A stretch of DNA of 64,000 nt from Duganella sp. CF517 (GCF_900110275.1 NZ_FODC01000004.1:1-64000); one strand, 5' to 3'; counted from the first letter of the stretch, positions 45,571 through 55,227 are shown. The notes: generated by a model not told the origin, from the letters alone. Numbers and translations are program-made.

Positions 45571-46971
45571 CTACAGCCAGTAGTTCATGATGCGCGCGGC
45601 CCATTCCTTCATGCGGTCGCTGACAGGCCGGTTGCGCCAGTCCGCCAAGGTGATCTGTTTCGAATCCCGCATGTCTTCCTGGAACGCCTTCTCCATCTCG
45701 CTGCCGAACGCCGCGCCCAGCACCACCACGTTCAGTTCGCTGTTGTGCAGGAAGCTGCGGGTGTCGATGTTGGTCGAGCCCACCGTCGACCAGGTGCCGT
45801 CGATGACGGCGGTCTTGGCGTGCAACACGGCCAGCTTGAGGTGGTAGATCTTGATGCCGTTCGACAGCAGCTCGTCATACAGCGCGTGGCTGGCGTGGAA
45901 CACCAGTCCGCTATCCGACACCCCCGGCAGCACGATCTTGACATCCACGCCGCGCTTGGCGGCGGCGATCAGCGCGTCGGTGGTCTGGCGGTCCGGCACG
46001 AAATAGGCCGACGTCAGGTGGATGCTTTTCTTCGCTTCCTGGATCGCCAGGCTGTAGGCCTTGAAGATTTCAAACTGTCCGCCCGGGTCGCTCGCCAGCA
46101 CGCGCACCACCTTGTCGCCGGCGATCACCTGTTGCGGGAAATACTCGGCCTCCGGCAGATCGGTGCGGTCCTGCGTGGCCCATTGGCGCACGAACAGCCA
46201 CTGGAACGCGTGCACCGCCGGCCCTTCGAGCTTGATGTGGGTGTCGCGCCAGCCGACGTCTTCCTTCTGTTTGGTTTGCTTGCCGCTGGAGCGGAACAGC
46301 GAGCCCTTGGAGTAGTCGGCGCTGATGTTGATGCCGCCGGTGAAGGCGGTCTTGCCGTCGACGATCAACACCTTGCGGTGGTCGCGGTTGTTCACTTTCC
46401 AGTCGTCGCCCTTGACCTTGGCCGGATTGATCGGGTTGTACTCGAGCAGGTTGACGCCGGCCTTGCGCATGCGGTCGAAGAACTCGGCCGGCACGCCGAT
46501 GGTGCCGACGCTGTCGTACAGGATGTTGACGACCACGCCCGCCTGCCGCTTGGCGATCAGTGCGTCGGCGAACTGTATGCCGAGTTCATCCTGGTCGAAG
46601 ATGTAGGTTTCCAGGTTGATGTTGTTGCGCGCGCCGTTGATGGCCTTGAGCATTTCGCTCATCGTTTGCGGTCCGTCGAACAACAAGGTTACCTTGTTGC
46701 CGTCGATCAGGGGCACGCCGGTGGCCGCTTCCTCCAGCACCGCCTGCTGCTTCAGGTCGAGCGAGCCCTTGGGCCAGCGCTTGGCCAGCAGCGCCTTGGT
46801 GCGCGCCGCGCCGAGGTCGCCGTTCTTGCCCTTGACGGTGGGCGTGGCGGCGGCCGCCGGTTCGAGCTTGTCGCCCATGGCGGCCACATCGGGCAGCGAG
46901 GCGCATGCGCCCAGCAAGCCCCAGCACATGAGGAACATGGGAAGCCAGATACGCATGCTTGAGGATTTCAT
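45571..46971 (-). CDS. Phospholipase D / cardiolipin synthase-like lipoprotein
   Basis: 466 aa. The N-terminus is a lipoprotein signal with lipobox LLGAC at about residue 22, so it is probably attached to a membrane. Both HKD motifs are complete: NRDHRKVLIVDG near residue 198 and LHAKTAVIDG near residue 385. It would transfer or hydrolyse phosphatidyl groups. It overlaps the end of the upstream Gcr gene by four bases. Confidence 0.92.
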   Translation of the reverse strand: MKSSSMRIWLPMFLMCWGLLGACASLPDVAAMGDKLEPAAAATPTVKGKNGDLGAARTKALLAKRWPKGSLDLKQQAVLEEAATGVPLIDGNKVTLLFDGPQTMSEMLKAINGARNNINLETYIFDQDELGIQFADALIAKRQAGVVVNILYDSVGTIGVPAEFFDRMRKAGVNLLEYNPINPAKVKGDDWKVNNRDHRKVLIVDGKTAFTGGINISADYSKGSLFRSSGKQTKQKEDVGWRDTHIKLEGPAVHAFQWLFVRQWATQDRTDLPEAEYFPQQVIAGDKVVRVLASDPGGQFEIFKAYSLAIQEAKKSIHLTSAYFVPDRQTTDALIAAAKRGVDVKIVLPGVSDSGLVFHASHALYDELLSNGIKIYHLKLAVLHAKTAVIDGTWSTVGSTNIDTRSFLHNSELNVVVLGAAFGSEMEKAFQEDMRDSKQITLADWRNRPVSDRMKEWAARIMNYWL

Positions 46972-49118
46972 CGGGTTGCCTTTTGGGGTGATTTTGATTC
47001 ATCGGACAGCGCCAGCGGCGCCGCCTCTTCTGCGGAAGAGCCGAAAAAGAACGAGATCGGCCCCTGTATAAACCTGCGGCCCAGCACCTTCATCAACTGC
47101 CAGCCGTGCTTGAAACGTACCTGGCGCGAGCGCAGCGCCACCCACAACGCCAGGCCGAAGCTGACCAGCAAATTGACCGTGCCGATCAGCACGAAACCGG
47201 CGACCGACGTCGCCACCAGCTGCCAGCTGACGTTGTAGTCGAGGCCGACCATGGCGGTGGCGAAGTTCGCCGACGAGAACGTCACGTGGCGGATGTCGAG
47301 CGGCATGCCGAGCAGGAAGCCCAGCAGCGGCATCACGCCCAGCAGGATGCCGAAGAAGAAATTTCCCATCAGGCCGCCGAGGTTGTTTTCCATGTAGACG
47401 CCGAAGCGGTCCAGCCGTTCCCGGCCCAGCAGCCAGCGCAGGCCGCGCAGTTGCGCGATGCGTTGCGCCCAGCGCGTGTACAGCGCCTTGTTGTCGTAGT
47501 AGCCCGAGATCAGGCCGGCCACGAACAGGCAGACGCCGGCGATGGCCGCGTACACCAGCGCCGGGCCGCCGAACGGATCGATGTCGGCCAGCAGGTGCAT
47601 GGCCTTGCCCGGCGTGACCAGATGGTGGCCGGTCAGGTAGGGCCAGGCCATGGCGATCAGCCATGCGGTGGGGATCGCCGTGGCCAGGTTGCCCAGCACC
47701 GCCATGTTCTGCGTGCGGATCACCTTGTTGCACAGCTCGGCCATGCTTTCGATGTCGATGTTGCGGCCGTCCCGGCTGTGCAGGCCGGCGGCGATGCGCG
47801 AGGCCGTCATCGCCGGCTGCTTGGTGGCGACCGTGAAATGCAGCACGTGGATGAACATGAAGCCGAGCGAGTAGTTCATGCTGAACAAGAAGGTCTCGAC
47901 CAGCGGCGCGGCGCGCAGGTAGGACATCAAGATCTTGAACAGCGCCATGAAGCCGATGATGACGCCGGCGCCGGCCGACGACAGGAACATGCCGCCGAGC
48001 TCCTTGCGGTGGTCCGCAACGTAGTGTTCGCCGGTATGGCTGGCGTTCTCGGTGACGTTGCGCGCCAGCAGGTCGATATTGTCGCGCAGCAGATCGCTGA
48101 CGGCGTACTTGTTGCTGTGCGCGTCGACCAGTTCCAGCGCCAGGCCGACGGCGGCCGCGCGGCGCGGGCTCGGCGGACCCTGCTGGCCGACCGCTTGCGG
48201 ATGCTGCGCCTGCAGCTCGGCCGGCGCGATCAGCAGCGCGGCCGGCGCGACGGTCTCGGCCTTCAGTTCGCCGCTGACGTCCACCAGGAACAGCAGCTTG
48301 CGCAGCCGGGCGATGCTTTGCGTGAGCGCCACCAGCAGGTAGGTCAGCGCGATGCTGGTGCCCTGGTGTAGCGCCTTCTTGCGGATCTTGCCGACCACCA
48401 CGTCGCACTGGTCCAGCATCACCAGCAGGTGGCGGGCGTCCTCGACCTCGACGTCCTCGCCGGCCAGGTTGCGCTGGTAATTGTCCAGATAGGCGTTGAC
48501 CTCGAAATTCTGGCCCATGAAAGGCGATTCGTAGGTCTCCATCTCGGTGTGGAAATTGGTCAGCTTCGGTTCCAGGCCGATCGCGCAGATACGGTAGGAC
48601 AGCGTCCGTATCGCTTCGAGCAGGCCCGGCAGCATGAGGTTGGGGGTGCAGCGGGTGGTGGCGTCGTCGCGGCTGGCTTCGCGGCGATCGGGTGGATTGC
48701 AGATCACATCGACCAGCGCCAGCCAGTCGGCGGCGGGCACGGCGCTGATCCACAGGCGGTCGGTGCGCTTGTAGATCACCTGGTCGAGCGCTTCGCTCAG
48801 GTAATCGTTGCCGAGCGCCGGCGGCAGGATGCGGAAGGCGATGCGGCGTTTGAGTTCGGTGAAAAAGCCGTCGTTCGACAGCACGCCGATTTCGGTGTAC
48901 AGGCTGGAGTGGCGACGGCTGGACAGCAGACTGCAGGCATAGCCGCGCAACGCGAGCGCGTGCGCGGGACTGCCCTTCAATAATTGGGCAAGGGTGCGCA
49001 CGTTGGCGGTGGCGCGCACGCCATCGTTGGGGCGCTGGGGACGCAGTGTATCGAACAGTTCGACCATGAGGCCGATGTCCGTGCTTTCCGCGTCTATACG
49101 TTGTAATATTTCGAGCAT
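46968..49118 (-). CDS. Gcr-family membrane protein annotated as site-specific recombinase
   Basis: 716 aa from the ATG at 49118. The frame is open to 49175, but the extra residues are unlike protein and would run to within nine bases of an upstream 18-bp palindrome. The C-terminal half has at least four to six hydrophobic segments (e.g. GAGVIIGFMALFKILMSYL). It matches the Gcr family, which databases call site-specific recombinases although it has no recombinase motifs and looks like a membrane protein. It is translationally coupled to the phospholipase D gene. Confidence 0.8.
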   Translation of the reverse strand: MLEILQRIDAESTDIGLMVELFDTLRPQRPNDGVRATANVRTLAQLLKGSPAHALALRGYACSLLSSRRHSSLYTEIGVLSNDGFFTELKRRIAFRILPPALGNDYLSEALDQVIYKRTDRLWISAVPAADWLALVDVICNPPDRREASRDDATTRCTPNLMLPGLLEAIRTLSYRICAIGLEPKLTNFHTEMETYESPFMGQNFEVNAYLDNYQRNLAGEDVEVEDARHLLVMLDQCDVVVGKIRKKALHQGTSIALTYLLVALTQSIARLRKLLFLVDVSGELKAETVAPAALLIAPAELQAQHPQAVGQQGPPSPRRAAAVGLALELVDAHSNKYAVSDLLRDNIDLLARNVTENASHTGEHYVADHRKELGGMFLSSAGAGVIIGFMALFKILMSYLRAAPLVETFLFSMNYSLGFMFIHVLHFTVATKQPAMTASRIAAGLHSRDGRNIDIESMAELCNKVIRTQNMAVLGNLATAIPTAWLIAMAWPYLTGHHLVTPGKAMHLLADIDPFGGPALVYAAIAGVCLFVAGLISGYYDNKALYTRWAQRIAQLRGLRWLLGRERLDRFGVYMENNLGGLMGNFFFGILLGVMPLLGFLLGMPLDIRHVTFSSANFATAMVGLDYNVSWQLVATSVAGFVLIGTVNLLVSFGLALWVALRSRQVRFKHGWQLMKVLGRRFIQGPISFFFGSSAEEAAPLALSDESKSPQKATR

Positions 49119-49183
49119 GCACAGGGCGGAATTACCGCAGTTTTGACTAAAAAACGCAGTATATCCAGTCAGCATGCTCCGGT

Positions 49184-49201
49184 ATGTACGCTGTCGTACA
49201 T
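49184..49201. promoter_or_regulatory. 18-bp palindromic motif, copy A
   Basis: ATGTACG-CTGT-CGTACAT is a perfect inverted repeat 66 bases upstream of the Gcr gene start. It shares its pattern with three other sites (53578, 54429, 56967). Confidence 0.55.
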
Positions 49202-49229
49202 ATTTCTATCTGTCAGGAAATTCCCCTGC

Positions 49230-50519
49230 TCAGCATAACAAGATTCTTTTTGCCGCCTCGCGCAATTCCGCGCGGAAATCCGGATGGGCGATGCCGATCA
49301 GCGCCTCGGCCCGCTGGCGCGCCGATTTGCCCCGCAACTGCGCCACGCCGTATTCGGTGACGACGTAGTTGACGTCGTTCTTGCCGGTGGTGACATGGGT
49401 GCCCGGCGTCAGCGTGGGCACGATGCGCGAGATCGCCCCCTCCTTGGCCGTCGATGGCAGCACGATGAAGGCCTTGCCGCCGTTCGAGCGGTTGGCGGCG
49501 CGCACGAAATCGACCTGGCCGCCGGTGCCGGAGTAGGGCAGGTGGGCCAGGCTTTCAGATCCGCACTGCCCCAGCAGGTCGACCTGCAGGCTGGCGTTGA
49601 TGGCGACCAGCTTGTCGTTCTGGCCGGCCAGGTAGGGATCGTTGGTGAAGCTGACCGGATGCATCTCCAGCATCGGGTTTTGGTGCATGAAGTCGTACAG
49701 CTTGCGCGAGCCCAGCGCGAAGGTGGCCACCATCTTGCCCGGCATGAAGGTCTTGCGGCTGTTGTTGACCGCGCCGGATTCGACCAGCTTGAGGATGCCG
49801 TCGCCGATCATCTCGGTGTGCACGCCGAGGTCGCGCTTGGAGGTCAGCTGCTGCACCACCGCGTCGGGGATGCCGCCGTAGCCGATCTGCAAGGTCGAGC
49901 CGTCCTCGATCATGGCCGCCACTTGCCTGCCGATGGCCTCCTGCACCGCGCCGATGGCCGGCAGGCCGACCTCGATCACCGGCTCGTCGCTTTCGACGAT
50001 GGCCGTGACCTGCGACAGGTGGACGATGCAATCGCCGTGGGCGACCGGCACGTTCGGATTGACCTCCAGCACCACCACGCGCGCCTTGCGGATCGCCGCC
50101 ATCGTGTAGTCGGCCGCCAGGCTAAGCGCGAAATTGCCGTGCTCGTCCATCGGCGAGGCCATCGAGAACACCACGTCGGCGGGGATCAGGTCGCGCAGGA
50201 TCAGTCCGGGCAGTTCGGAAAAGTAGGCGGGAATGAAATCGGCCCAGCCGGCTTGTCCCGCCGAGCGCGAGGCGCCGCCGAAGAACAGGGCGACGTGGCG
50301 CACATGGTTGACGGTGTCGCAGTCGAAATACGCGTATTTGCGCATGGCAAGGATCTGCGCCACCCGGACGTCCTGGTAGCTGGTGCGCCTGGCCGACAGC
50401 GCGTGCAGCAGCGATGGCGGCTCGCCGGCGCCGGTCGGCACGATGATGGTGTCGCCGTTCCTCAACAATTCCACAGCCTGATCCGGAGAGCAACGTTTGC
50501 TGGCGTATTCAACATGCAT
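49230..50519 (-). CDS. Acetyl-CoA hydrolase/transferase family (4-hydroxybutyrate CoA-transferase-like)
   Basis: 429 aa from the ATG at 50519. The GDTIIVPTGAGEPPSLL segment near the N-terminus and the GQCGSESLAHLPYSGTGGQV and VVTEYGVAQLRGK blocks are typical of the family. It moves CoA between acyl groups, for example acetyl-CoA and a hydroxy acid. The length is normal. The substrate is not evident. Confidence 0.9.
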   Translation of the reverse strand: MHVEYASKRCSPDQAVELLRNGDTIIVPTGAGEPPSLLHALSARRTSYQDVRVAQILAMRKYAYFDCDTVNHVRHVALFFGGASRSAGQAGWADFIPAYFSELPGLILRDLIPADVVFSMASPMDEHGNFALSLAADYTMAAIRKARVVVLEVNPNVPVAHGDCIVHLSQVTAIVESDEPVIEVGLPAIGAVQEAIGRQVAAMIEDGSTLQIGYGGIPDAVVQQLTSKRDLGVHTEMIGDGILKLVESGAVNNSRKTFMPGKMVATFALGSRKLYDFMHQNPMLEMHPVSFTNDPYLAGQNDKLVAINASLQVDLLGQCGSESLAHLPYSGTGGQVDFVRAANRSNGGKAFIVLPSTAKEGAISRIVPTLTPGTHVTTGKNDVNYVVTEYGVAQLRGKSARQRAEALIGIAHPDFRAELREAAKRILLC

Positions 50520-50660
50520 GGCGTTTTGCCTTTCACATAATGAAATCCAACTATAAACCAAGTGGCGAAGAATTTGACGTAAACGTGTTAAGCCGCACAG
50601 AGCGGTGGCGAAGGGCGAACTATTATGAACCTAACAATTCACTAAAGTTCCTTGCCCATC

Positions 50661-51746
50661 ATGAAACCGAACCTTCTCGTTACCGCGCTGTCCCTGATCG
50701 CGCCACTGGCCGCAGGAGCGCAAGAGTCGTCCTCCGCCGAGGTCTACGGGTTGCTGGACGCGGGTGTCGTCGTGGAACAGGGCTGCAAGACCGACTGCGC
50801 CCGGACCAGGGTCGACAGCGGCATCGCCTCCGGCTCGCACATCGGCGTGCGTGGCCGCGAGCAACTCGGCGGCGGCACGTCGGCCGTGTACACACTCGAA
50901 GCGGGCGTGCTGAACGACACCGGCGCGTCCGAGCAGAGCGGCAAGCTGTTCAACCGCCAGGCGTACGTCGGCATCGACGGGCCGATGGGGCTGGTGACCA
51001 TGGGCCGCCAATACAACCTGGTCTACGAGACCCTGACCGACGTGGCCGATCCTTTCCATGGCGGCATGGCGGGCGCCGCGTCGAACCTGGTCGGCTACAC
51101 CACCAAGCGCTATGACAATGCCGTCAAGTACAAGACCAAACGCGCCCGCAGCGGCCTGATCGGCGCGGTCCAGTACAGCTTTGGCGAGTCGCCGTTCAAC
51201 AGCAAGGTCAACCGCGCATACGGCGGCAGCCTGGGTTACGACAAGGGACCGATCAAGATCGGCATCACGCACCAGCGCAAGGACAACCTGCTCGACGCCA
51301 CCGGCACCACGCCGGCGGTGGACCAGTCGGCGCGCAACACCTTGGTGGCGGCCAACGTCGACTTCGGCAGATTCATCGGCTACGCCGCGTACGGCCAGAG
51401 CCGTGGAGAGGGCAGCTCGCACTGGGACATGTCCAATCCGTATGGCGCGGTGGCGCAGACCTTGCCGACCGATAAGAGCCGCGACGCGCTGTTCGGCGTT
51501 GCCGTGCCGATGGGCGCGACCACGCTGCTGGCCTCCTTCATCCGCAAGGACGACCGCACCATGCTCGACCGCGACGCCGACCAGATCGCCATCGGCGCCA
51601 GCTACGCGCTGTCCAGGCGCACCGACTTCTACGCCTCGCTGGCGAAGATCAAGAACCGCAACGGCGGCGCCTACACCGTCGGCAACGCCACCAGCCAGGG
51701 GCGCGGCGACAAGGCCCTGAACGTCGGCATGCGCCATGCGTTCTGA
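50661..51746 (+). CDS. General porin (Gram-negative porin family)
   Basis: 361 aa from the ATG at 50661, where a signal peptide begins (MKPNLLVTALSLIAPLAAGAQ). SSAEVYGLLDAGV, GVRGREQLGGGTSAVYTLE and a C-terminal Phe (MRHAF) are classical for betaproteobacterial trimeric porins. An in-frame TTG at 50652 is a weaker start. It forms a beta-barrel channel in the outer membrane. Confidence 0.93.
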   Translation: MKPNLLVTALSLIAPLAAGAQESSSAEVYGLLDAGVVVEQGCKTDCARTRVDSGIASGSHIGVRGREQLGGGTSAVYTLEAGVLNDTGASEQSGKLFNRQAYVGIDGPMGLVTMGRQYNLVYETLTDVADPFHGGMAGAASNLVGYTTKRYDNAVKYKTKRARSGLIGAVQYSFGESPFNSKVNRAYGGSLGYDKGPIKIGITHQRKDNLLDATGTTPAVDQSARNTLVAANVDFGRFIGYAAYGQSRGEGSSHWDMSNPYGAVAQTLPTDKSRDALFGVAVPMGATTLLASFIRKDDRTMLDRDADQIAIGASYALSRRTDFYASLAKIKNRNGGAYTVGNATSQGRGDKALNVGMRHAF

Positions 51747-51824
51747 GCGGCACGTTCCGTACTGCATTTAAGGTTGCCCGCACAAACGTGATAAATTGCT
51801 TGTTTCTCTGATTTCGGAACAAGC

Positions 51825-52661
51825 ATGCATCTGACATACTTCAACGGCGAATGGGCCGAGGGCAATACTCCACTGTTTGGCGCGATGGACCACAGCGTAT
51901 GGCTGGGTTCGTCCGTGTTCGATGGCGCGCGCGCCATCCGCGGCCATCTGCCGGACCTGCGCCTGCACTTGCAGCGCGTCATCGTCTCGGCCGAGCGGGT
52001 CGGGCTGGCATGTCCGTTGGGCGTCGATGAAATGGAAGCGCTGGTGCGCGAAGGCGTGGCGAAGTTTCCGGCCGACGCCGAGCTTTACGTCCGTCCGCTG
52101 GTGTTCGGCACCGATGGTTTCCTGGTGCCCGTGCCCGAGAAGAGCGCTTTCGCGCTGACGCTGTTCGACGCGCCGATGCCCGCATTCACCGGTTTTTCCG
52201 CCTGCCTGTCGGCGCAGCTGCGTCCGGACGCGCTGATGGCGCCCACCGACGCCAAGGCCTCCTCGCTGTACGTCAATACCGCCAAGGCCATCCGCGAAGC
52301 GCAAAAGCGTGGCTTCGACAACGCGGTCGTCTGCGACAGCACCGGCAAGGTGGCCGAGTTCGCGTCGGCCAACCTGTTCTTCGTCACGGCGGACGCCAAG
52401 GTGGTGACACCTGCCGCCAACGGCACCTTCCTGTCGGGCATCACCCGCGCCCGCGTGATCGCGCTGCTGGCTGAGGAGGGCATCATGGTCGAGCAACGCG
52501 CGGTGGCGCCGGAGGAGTTGGAGAGCGCCGTTGAAATCTTCAACACCGGCAACTACGGCAAGGTCATGCCGTGCATCCGCTACGAAACGCGCGATCTGGC
52601 GGTCGGCCCGATCGCCACGCTGGCGCGCGAGCGCTACATGGCGTTCTCGGAAAGCCAGTAA
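51825..52661 (+). CDS. Branched-chain-type aminotransferase (class IV)
   Basis: 278 aa. It has the class IV fold: the N-terminal YFNGEW start, VFDGARAIRG, and a DAKASSLYVNTAKA segment that holds the PLP lysine near residue 143. Homologues include IlvE-like and D-amino-acid-type enzymes. It likely moves amino groups from branched-chain amino acids. The exact substrate is open. Confidence 0.88.
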   Translation: MHLTYFNGEWAEGNTPLFGAMDHSVWLGSSVFDGARAIRGHLPDLRLHLQRVIVSAERVGLACPLGVDEMEALVREGVAKFPADAELYVRPLVFGTDGFLVPVPEKSAFALTLFDAPMPAFTGFSACLSAQLRPDALMAPTDAKASSLYVNTAKAIREAQKRGFDNAVVCDSTGKVAEFASANLFFVTADAKVVTPAANGTFLSGITRARVIALLAEEGIMVEQRAVAPEELESAVEIFNTGNYGKVMPCIRYETRDLAVGPIATLARERYMAFSESQ

Positions 52662-52674
52662 AAACCGCGTCCGG

Positions 52675-53208
52675 TCAGCCCTTCGGCTTGGCCGGGCAAC
52701 TGGCGCTCAGCCAGCGTCCGGCGGAATTGACCTTGACCTTTTGCGGCGCGCCGGTCGCCTCGGTGTTGACATCCATAATCATCGTGTAGTGGCTGTCGTC
52801 GCTGAAGCGGACCTGGCCCTGGCCGCTGGAGTTTGGATTGGTGCAGCTGAACGACACGTCCAGCCCGCCCGCCACCGGCGCCGTCTTCGACGTGCAATTG
52901 CCCTTTTGGTTCAACGGCAGCTCCTTCTTGGCGGCCATCTCCGGCGTCACGCACGCGGTCACCGTCATGCTGCCGTCGCCGCCCACCTTGGGCACCGACA
53001 CGCCGTTCTGCGCCAGCATCGCCTCCATCTGCGCGCGCTGCGCCGGCGGCTTGTTGGCCAGCTGCTGCATCGCCATCTGGATGGCGGCGTCGGTTTGTAT
53101 GTCGCCGGTCTTGACCGTGTTATTCAGTTCCCACAAGCCGGGCTTGATGGTCTGCGCCTGCGCCGTGGCCATGGACAACAGGGCCAGCGCGATCAAAAAA
53201 CGTTTCAT
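52675..53208 (-). CDS. DUF3617 periplasmic protein
   Basis: 177 aa from the ATG at 53208, with GGAGTG five bases upstream and a signal peptide (MKRFLIALALLSMATAQA). IKPGLWELNNTVKTG, then a Cys-bearing VTACVTPEMA and a closing YTMIMDVNTEATG segment match DUF3617. Function unknown; such proteins are exported and often envelope-related. Confidence 0.88.
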   Translation of the reverse strand: MKRFLIALALLSMATAQAQTIKPGLWELNNTVKTGDIQTDAAIQMAMQQLANKPPAQRAQMEAMLAQNGVSVPKVGGDGSMTVTACVTPEMAAKKELPLNQKGNCTSKTAPVAGGLDVSFSCTNPNSSGQGQVRFSDDSHYTMIMDVNTEATGAPQKVKVNSAGRWLSASCPAKPKG

Positions 53209-53322
53209 AGTCACTCCATGGAAAAGCCAGCGCACAGCATAAACGAAAACACGGCGCGAAAAAACGGCGCACCACCGCGAGGGTGGGGCGCCGCTTTGAT
53301 CAGTTCGCGGTGTAGCGGGGTG

Positions 53323-53469
53323 CTAGACGCCGCGACCACTAATCAGGCGCAGCAGTACCATGATGATCGCAACGACCAGCAGTACGTGGATGAAGCCGCC
53401 AATGGTGTACGAAGTGACCAGGCCCAGCAGCCACAGGATAAGCAGAACTACAGCGATGGTATAGAGCAT
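53323..53469 (-). CDS. lmo0937-type small membrane protein
   Basis: 48 aa with GAGGAG six bases upstream. Two hydrophobic segments (TIAVVLLILWLLGLVTS and FIHVLLVVAIIMVLLRLI) are separated by the YTIGG turn typical of the lmo0937 family. It is a stress-associated membrane peptide in many bacteria. It is too short for ordinary ORF calls. An 18-bp palindrome lies about 110 bases upstream. Confidence 0.85.
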   Translation of the reverse strand: MLYTIAVVLLILWLLGLVTSYTIGGFIHVLLVVAIIMVLLRLISGRGV

Positions 53470-53577
53470 GATTCTCTCCTCAAGTTGTTATTGCGACGTC
53501 CACGGTGGGCATCGAAGGCGATGTCGAACTGTTGTTCGTATCTTGGAATCTATTATCTTTAAAACCAGCTTAAGCTT

Positions 53578-53595
53578 CTGTACGGTGCCGTACGT
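53578..53595. promoter_or_regulatory. 18-bp palindromic motif, copy B
   Basis: CTGTACG-GTGC-CGTACGT, an inverted repeat upstream of the lmo0937-type gene and just beyond the end of the glycine-zipper gene. Confidence 0.5.
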
Positions 53596-53631
53596 AAGAC
53601 TGATTTCGGCTGAATAATTTCACTAGCGGTA

Positions 53632-54342
53632 TCAATTGGCCGAGCGCAGCTGGCCGTTCACCACGCGCACGGCGTCGCCCGAGCCCCATGCCGGCTGCGC
53701 CGACTGGTTGAAGGTCCGGGTGGTGCCGTTGTCCATGCGGACCACGACGCGCCACGTGCGCGTGGTCTTCATATGGGTTTCGACCTGGTTGCCGGCCACC
53801 GCGCCGCCGACGGCGCCCGCCACCGTCGCCAGTTGACGGCCATGGCCGCCGCCGACCTGGTTGCCCAGCAGGCCGCCAAGGATGGCGCCGCCGGCCGCGC
53901 CGACACCGCTGCCTTGCGGGCGGTGTTCGATCGCACGTACCGACTCGACCACGCCGCAGCTTTTACACACCGCCGCCTGCTTGGCTTCCGGTTCCGGCGC
54001 GCGGTCCTGGTTGCGGCCGGTAGCGTTGTTGTCGGCGTTGCGGTCGGCATTGCCGTTGGCGGCGAGGCTGTTGGCGACGTTGTTGGCGCCATTGTTTGCG
54101 CCGTTGTTTGCGCCGTTGTTTGTGTTGTTATAGGCCGGGACCGGCTGCTGATCCGCCGGCGGCACCGACGACAGTTGACCGGGCAGCGGCGCCGCGCCGG
54201 GCAGGCTGCCATTGGCGTTGGAGGTCGGCAGCCAGCCCATGATGGCGGCGGTGCCGACGCCGCAGAACAGCACCACCGCGACGGCGGCAATGATCATCAG
54301 CGGGTGCAAAGCGGGTTTGGTCGGGGTGGTTGGGGTAGTCAT
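53632..54342 (-). CDS. Glycine-zipper 2TM protein with Asn-rich linker
   Basis: 236 aa from the ATG at 54342. An N-terminal membrane segment (LMIIAAVAVVLFCGVGTAAIMGW) is followed by an Asn/Ala-rich linker with NNGA repeats. Next come a CKSC pair, a glycine-zipper segment (GVGAAGGAILGGLLGNQVGGGHGR, near residue 140) and a C-terminal RTWRVVVRMDNGTTRTF domain. It is an envelope protein of the SlyB/YMGG-like kind. It is divergent from the Crp/Fnr gene with a shared motif between them. Confidence 0.85.
   Translation of the reverse strand: MTTPTTPTKPALHPLMIIAAVAVVLFCGVGTAAIMGWLPTSNANGSLPGAAPLPGQLSSVPPADQQPVPAYNNTNNGANNGANNGANNVANSLAANGNADRNADNNATGRNQDRAPEPEAKQAAVCKSCGVVESVRAIEHRPQGSGVGAAGGAILGGLLGNQVGGGHGRQLATVAGAVGGAVAGNQVETHMKTTRTWRVVVRMDNGTTRTFNQSAQPAWGSGDAVRVVNGQLRSAN
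54062..54125 (-). repeat. Asn-rich coding microsatellite (12-base unit)
   Basis: About four imperfect copies of a GCCGTTGTTTGC-type unit encode NNGA repeats in the linker of the glycine-zipper protein. Such tracts can change length by slippage. Confidence 0.7.
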
Positions 54343-54428
54343 GAGGGCGTCCTTTTTTCGTGTTTGTGCGCGTGTTCGCAAGCGGTTATCGTACGCGCGG
54401 AATTTTCCTATAGGACATGTTTAGCTTC

Positions 54429-54446
54429 CGTGCGTCACCGTACATA
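54429..54446. promoter_or_regulatory. 18-bp palindromic motif, copy C
   Basis: CCGTGCG-TCAC-CGTACAT lies between the divergent glycine-zipper gene and the Crp/Fnr gene, 32 bases before the latter's ATG. It could serve both and suggests autoregulation. Confidence 0.5.
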
Positions 54447-54477
54447 CAGGGTAAATGATTACCCTTACGCTCAATTC

Positions 54478-55227
54478 ATGCATACCCATCTCTCACACCT
54501 ATCCGAAGAAGACAGGAGCCAGCCACGACCGGCGGTCAACCGCTTACTGTCGAGCTTGCCAGAGGAAGAACAAGGCCAGCTCGCCAGGCTCAGCGAACCC
54601 GTCAGAGTCGAAGTCGGCGACGTGTTGTACGAACCCGGCCAGAGCATCCGTTATATCTATTTTCCCATCGACAGTCTGATCTCGCTGCTGGCGGTGGCCG
54701 AAGGCCGCATGACGCTGGAAGTGGGCGCCGTCGGCCGCGAAGGCATGATCGGCGCCTCGGTGGTGCTCGGTCACGAAATGGCGCAGGTGCGCGCGGTGGT
54801 GCAGCGCGCCGGCCGCGCCACCCGCATCGACGCCACCGAGTTCGCCGCCGAGTTCACGCGCATGGAGGCGTTGCAGCGCCTGCTCTACCGCTATACCGAT
54901 ACCCTGCTGGCGCAGGCGATCCAGATCGCCGTGTGCAGCCGCTTCCATGTGCTGGAGGCGCGCCTGGCGCGCTCGCTGCTGATCACCCGCGACCGCTTGC
55001 AATCGGAAAAATTCCATCTCACGCACGAGTTCCTTGCGCATGCGCTGGGCGTGCGCCGCGTCGGCGTGACCAAGGCCGCCAGCGCGCTGCAAAACCAGAA
55101 ACTGATTTCCTACAGCCGGGGCAACATCGAGATCCTCGATTCGGCCGGACTGGAAGCGGTCTCCTGCCGCTGCTACGAGCTGGTCAAGGACAACGGCGCC
55201 ATCGGCATGGGCAACGTGTTTTTGTAG
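54478..55227 (+). CDS. Crp/Fnr-family transcriptional regulator
   Basis: 249 aa from the ATG at 54478. A cyclic-nucleotide-binding-type domain (VEVGDVLYEPGQSIRYIYFPIDSLISLL) is followed by a C-terminal HTH (THEFLAHALGVRRVGVTKAASAL). There is no FNR-type N-terminal Cys cluster, so it is not an oxygen-sensing Fe-S FNR. The ligand is unknown. It probably controls neighbouring stress genes that share a palindromic motif; this is inference. Confidence 0.9.
   Translation: MHTHLSHLSEEDRSQPRPAVNRLLSSLPEEEQGQLARLSEPVRVEVGDVLYEPGQSIRYIYFPIDSLISLLAVAEGRMTLEVGAVGREGMIGASVVLGHEMAQVRAVVQRAGRATRIDATEFAAEFTRMEALQRLLYRYTDTLLAQAIQIAVCSRFHVLEARLARSLLITRDRLQSEKFHLTHEFLAHALGVRRVGVTKAASALQNQKLISYSRGNIEILDSAGLEAVSCRCYELVKDNGAIGMGNVFL

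Noticed and set aside
51768..51785. Fifth copy of the palindromic motif near CGTTCCGTACTGC
   Set aside because: The half-sites are three rather than four bases apart and the left half mismatches, so I left it out.
54062..54125. CRISPR-like repeats
   Set aside because: Short 12-base in-frame units with no spacers; they encode an Asn-rich linker. No CRISPR array was seen in the window.
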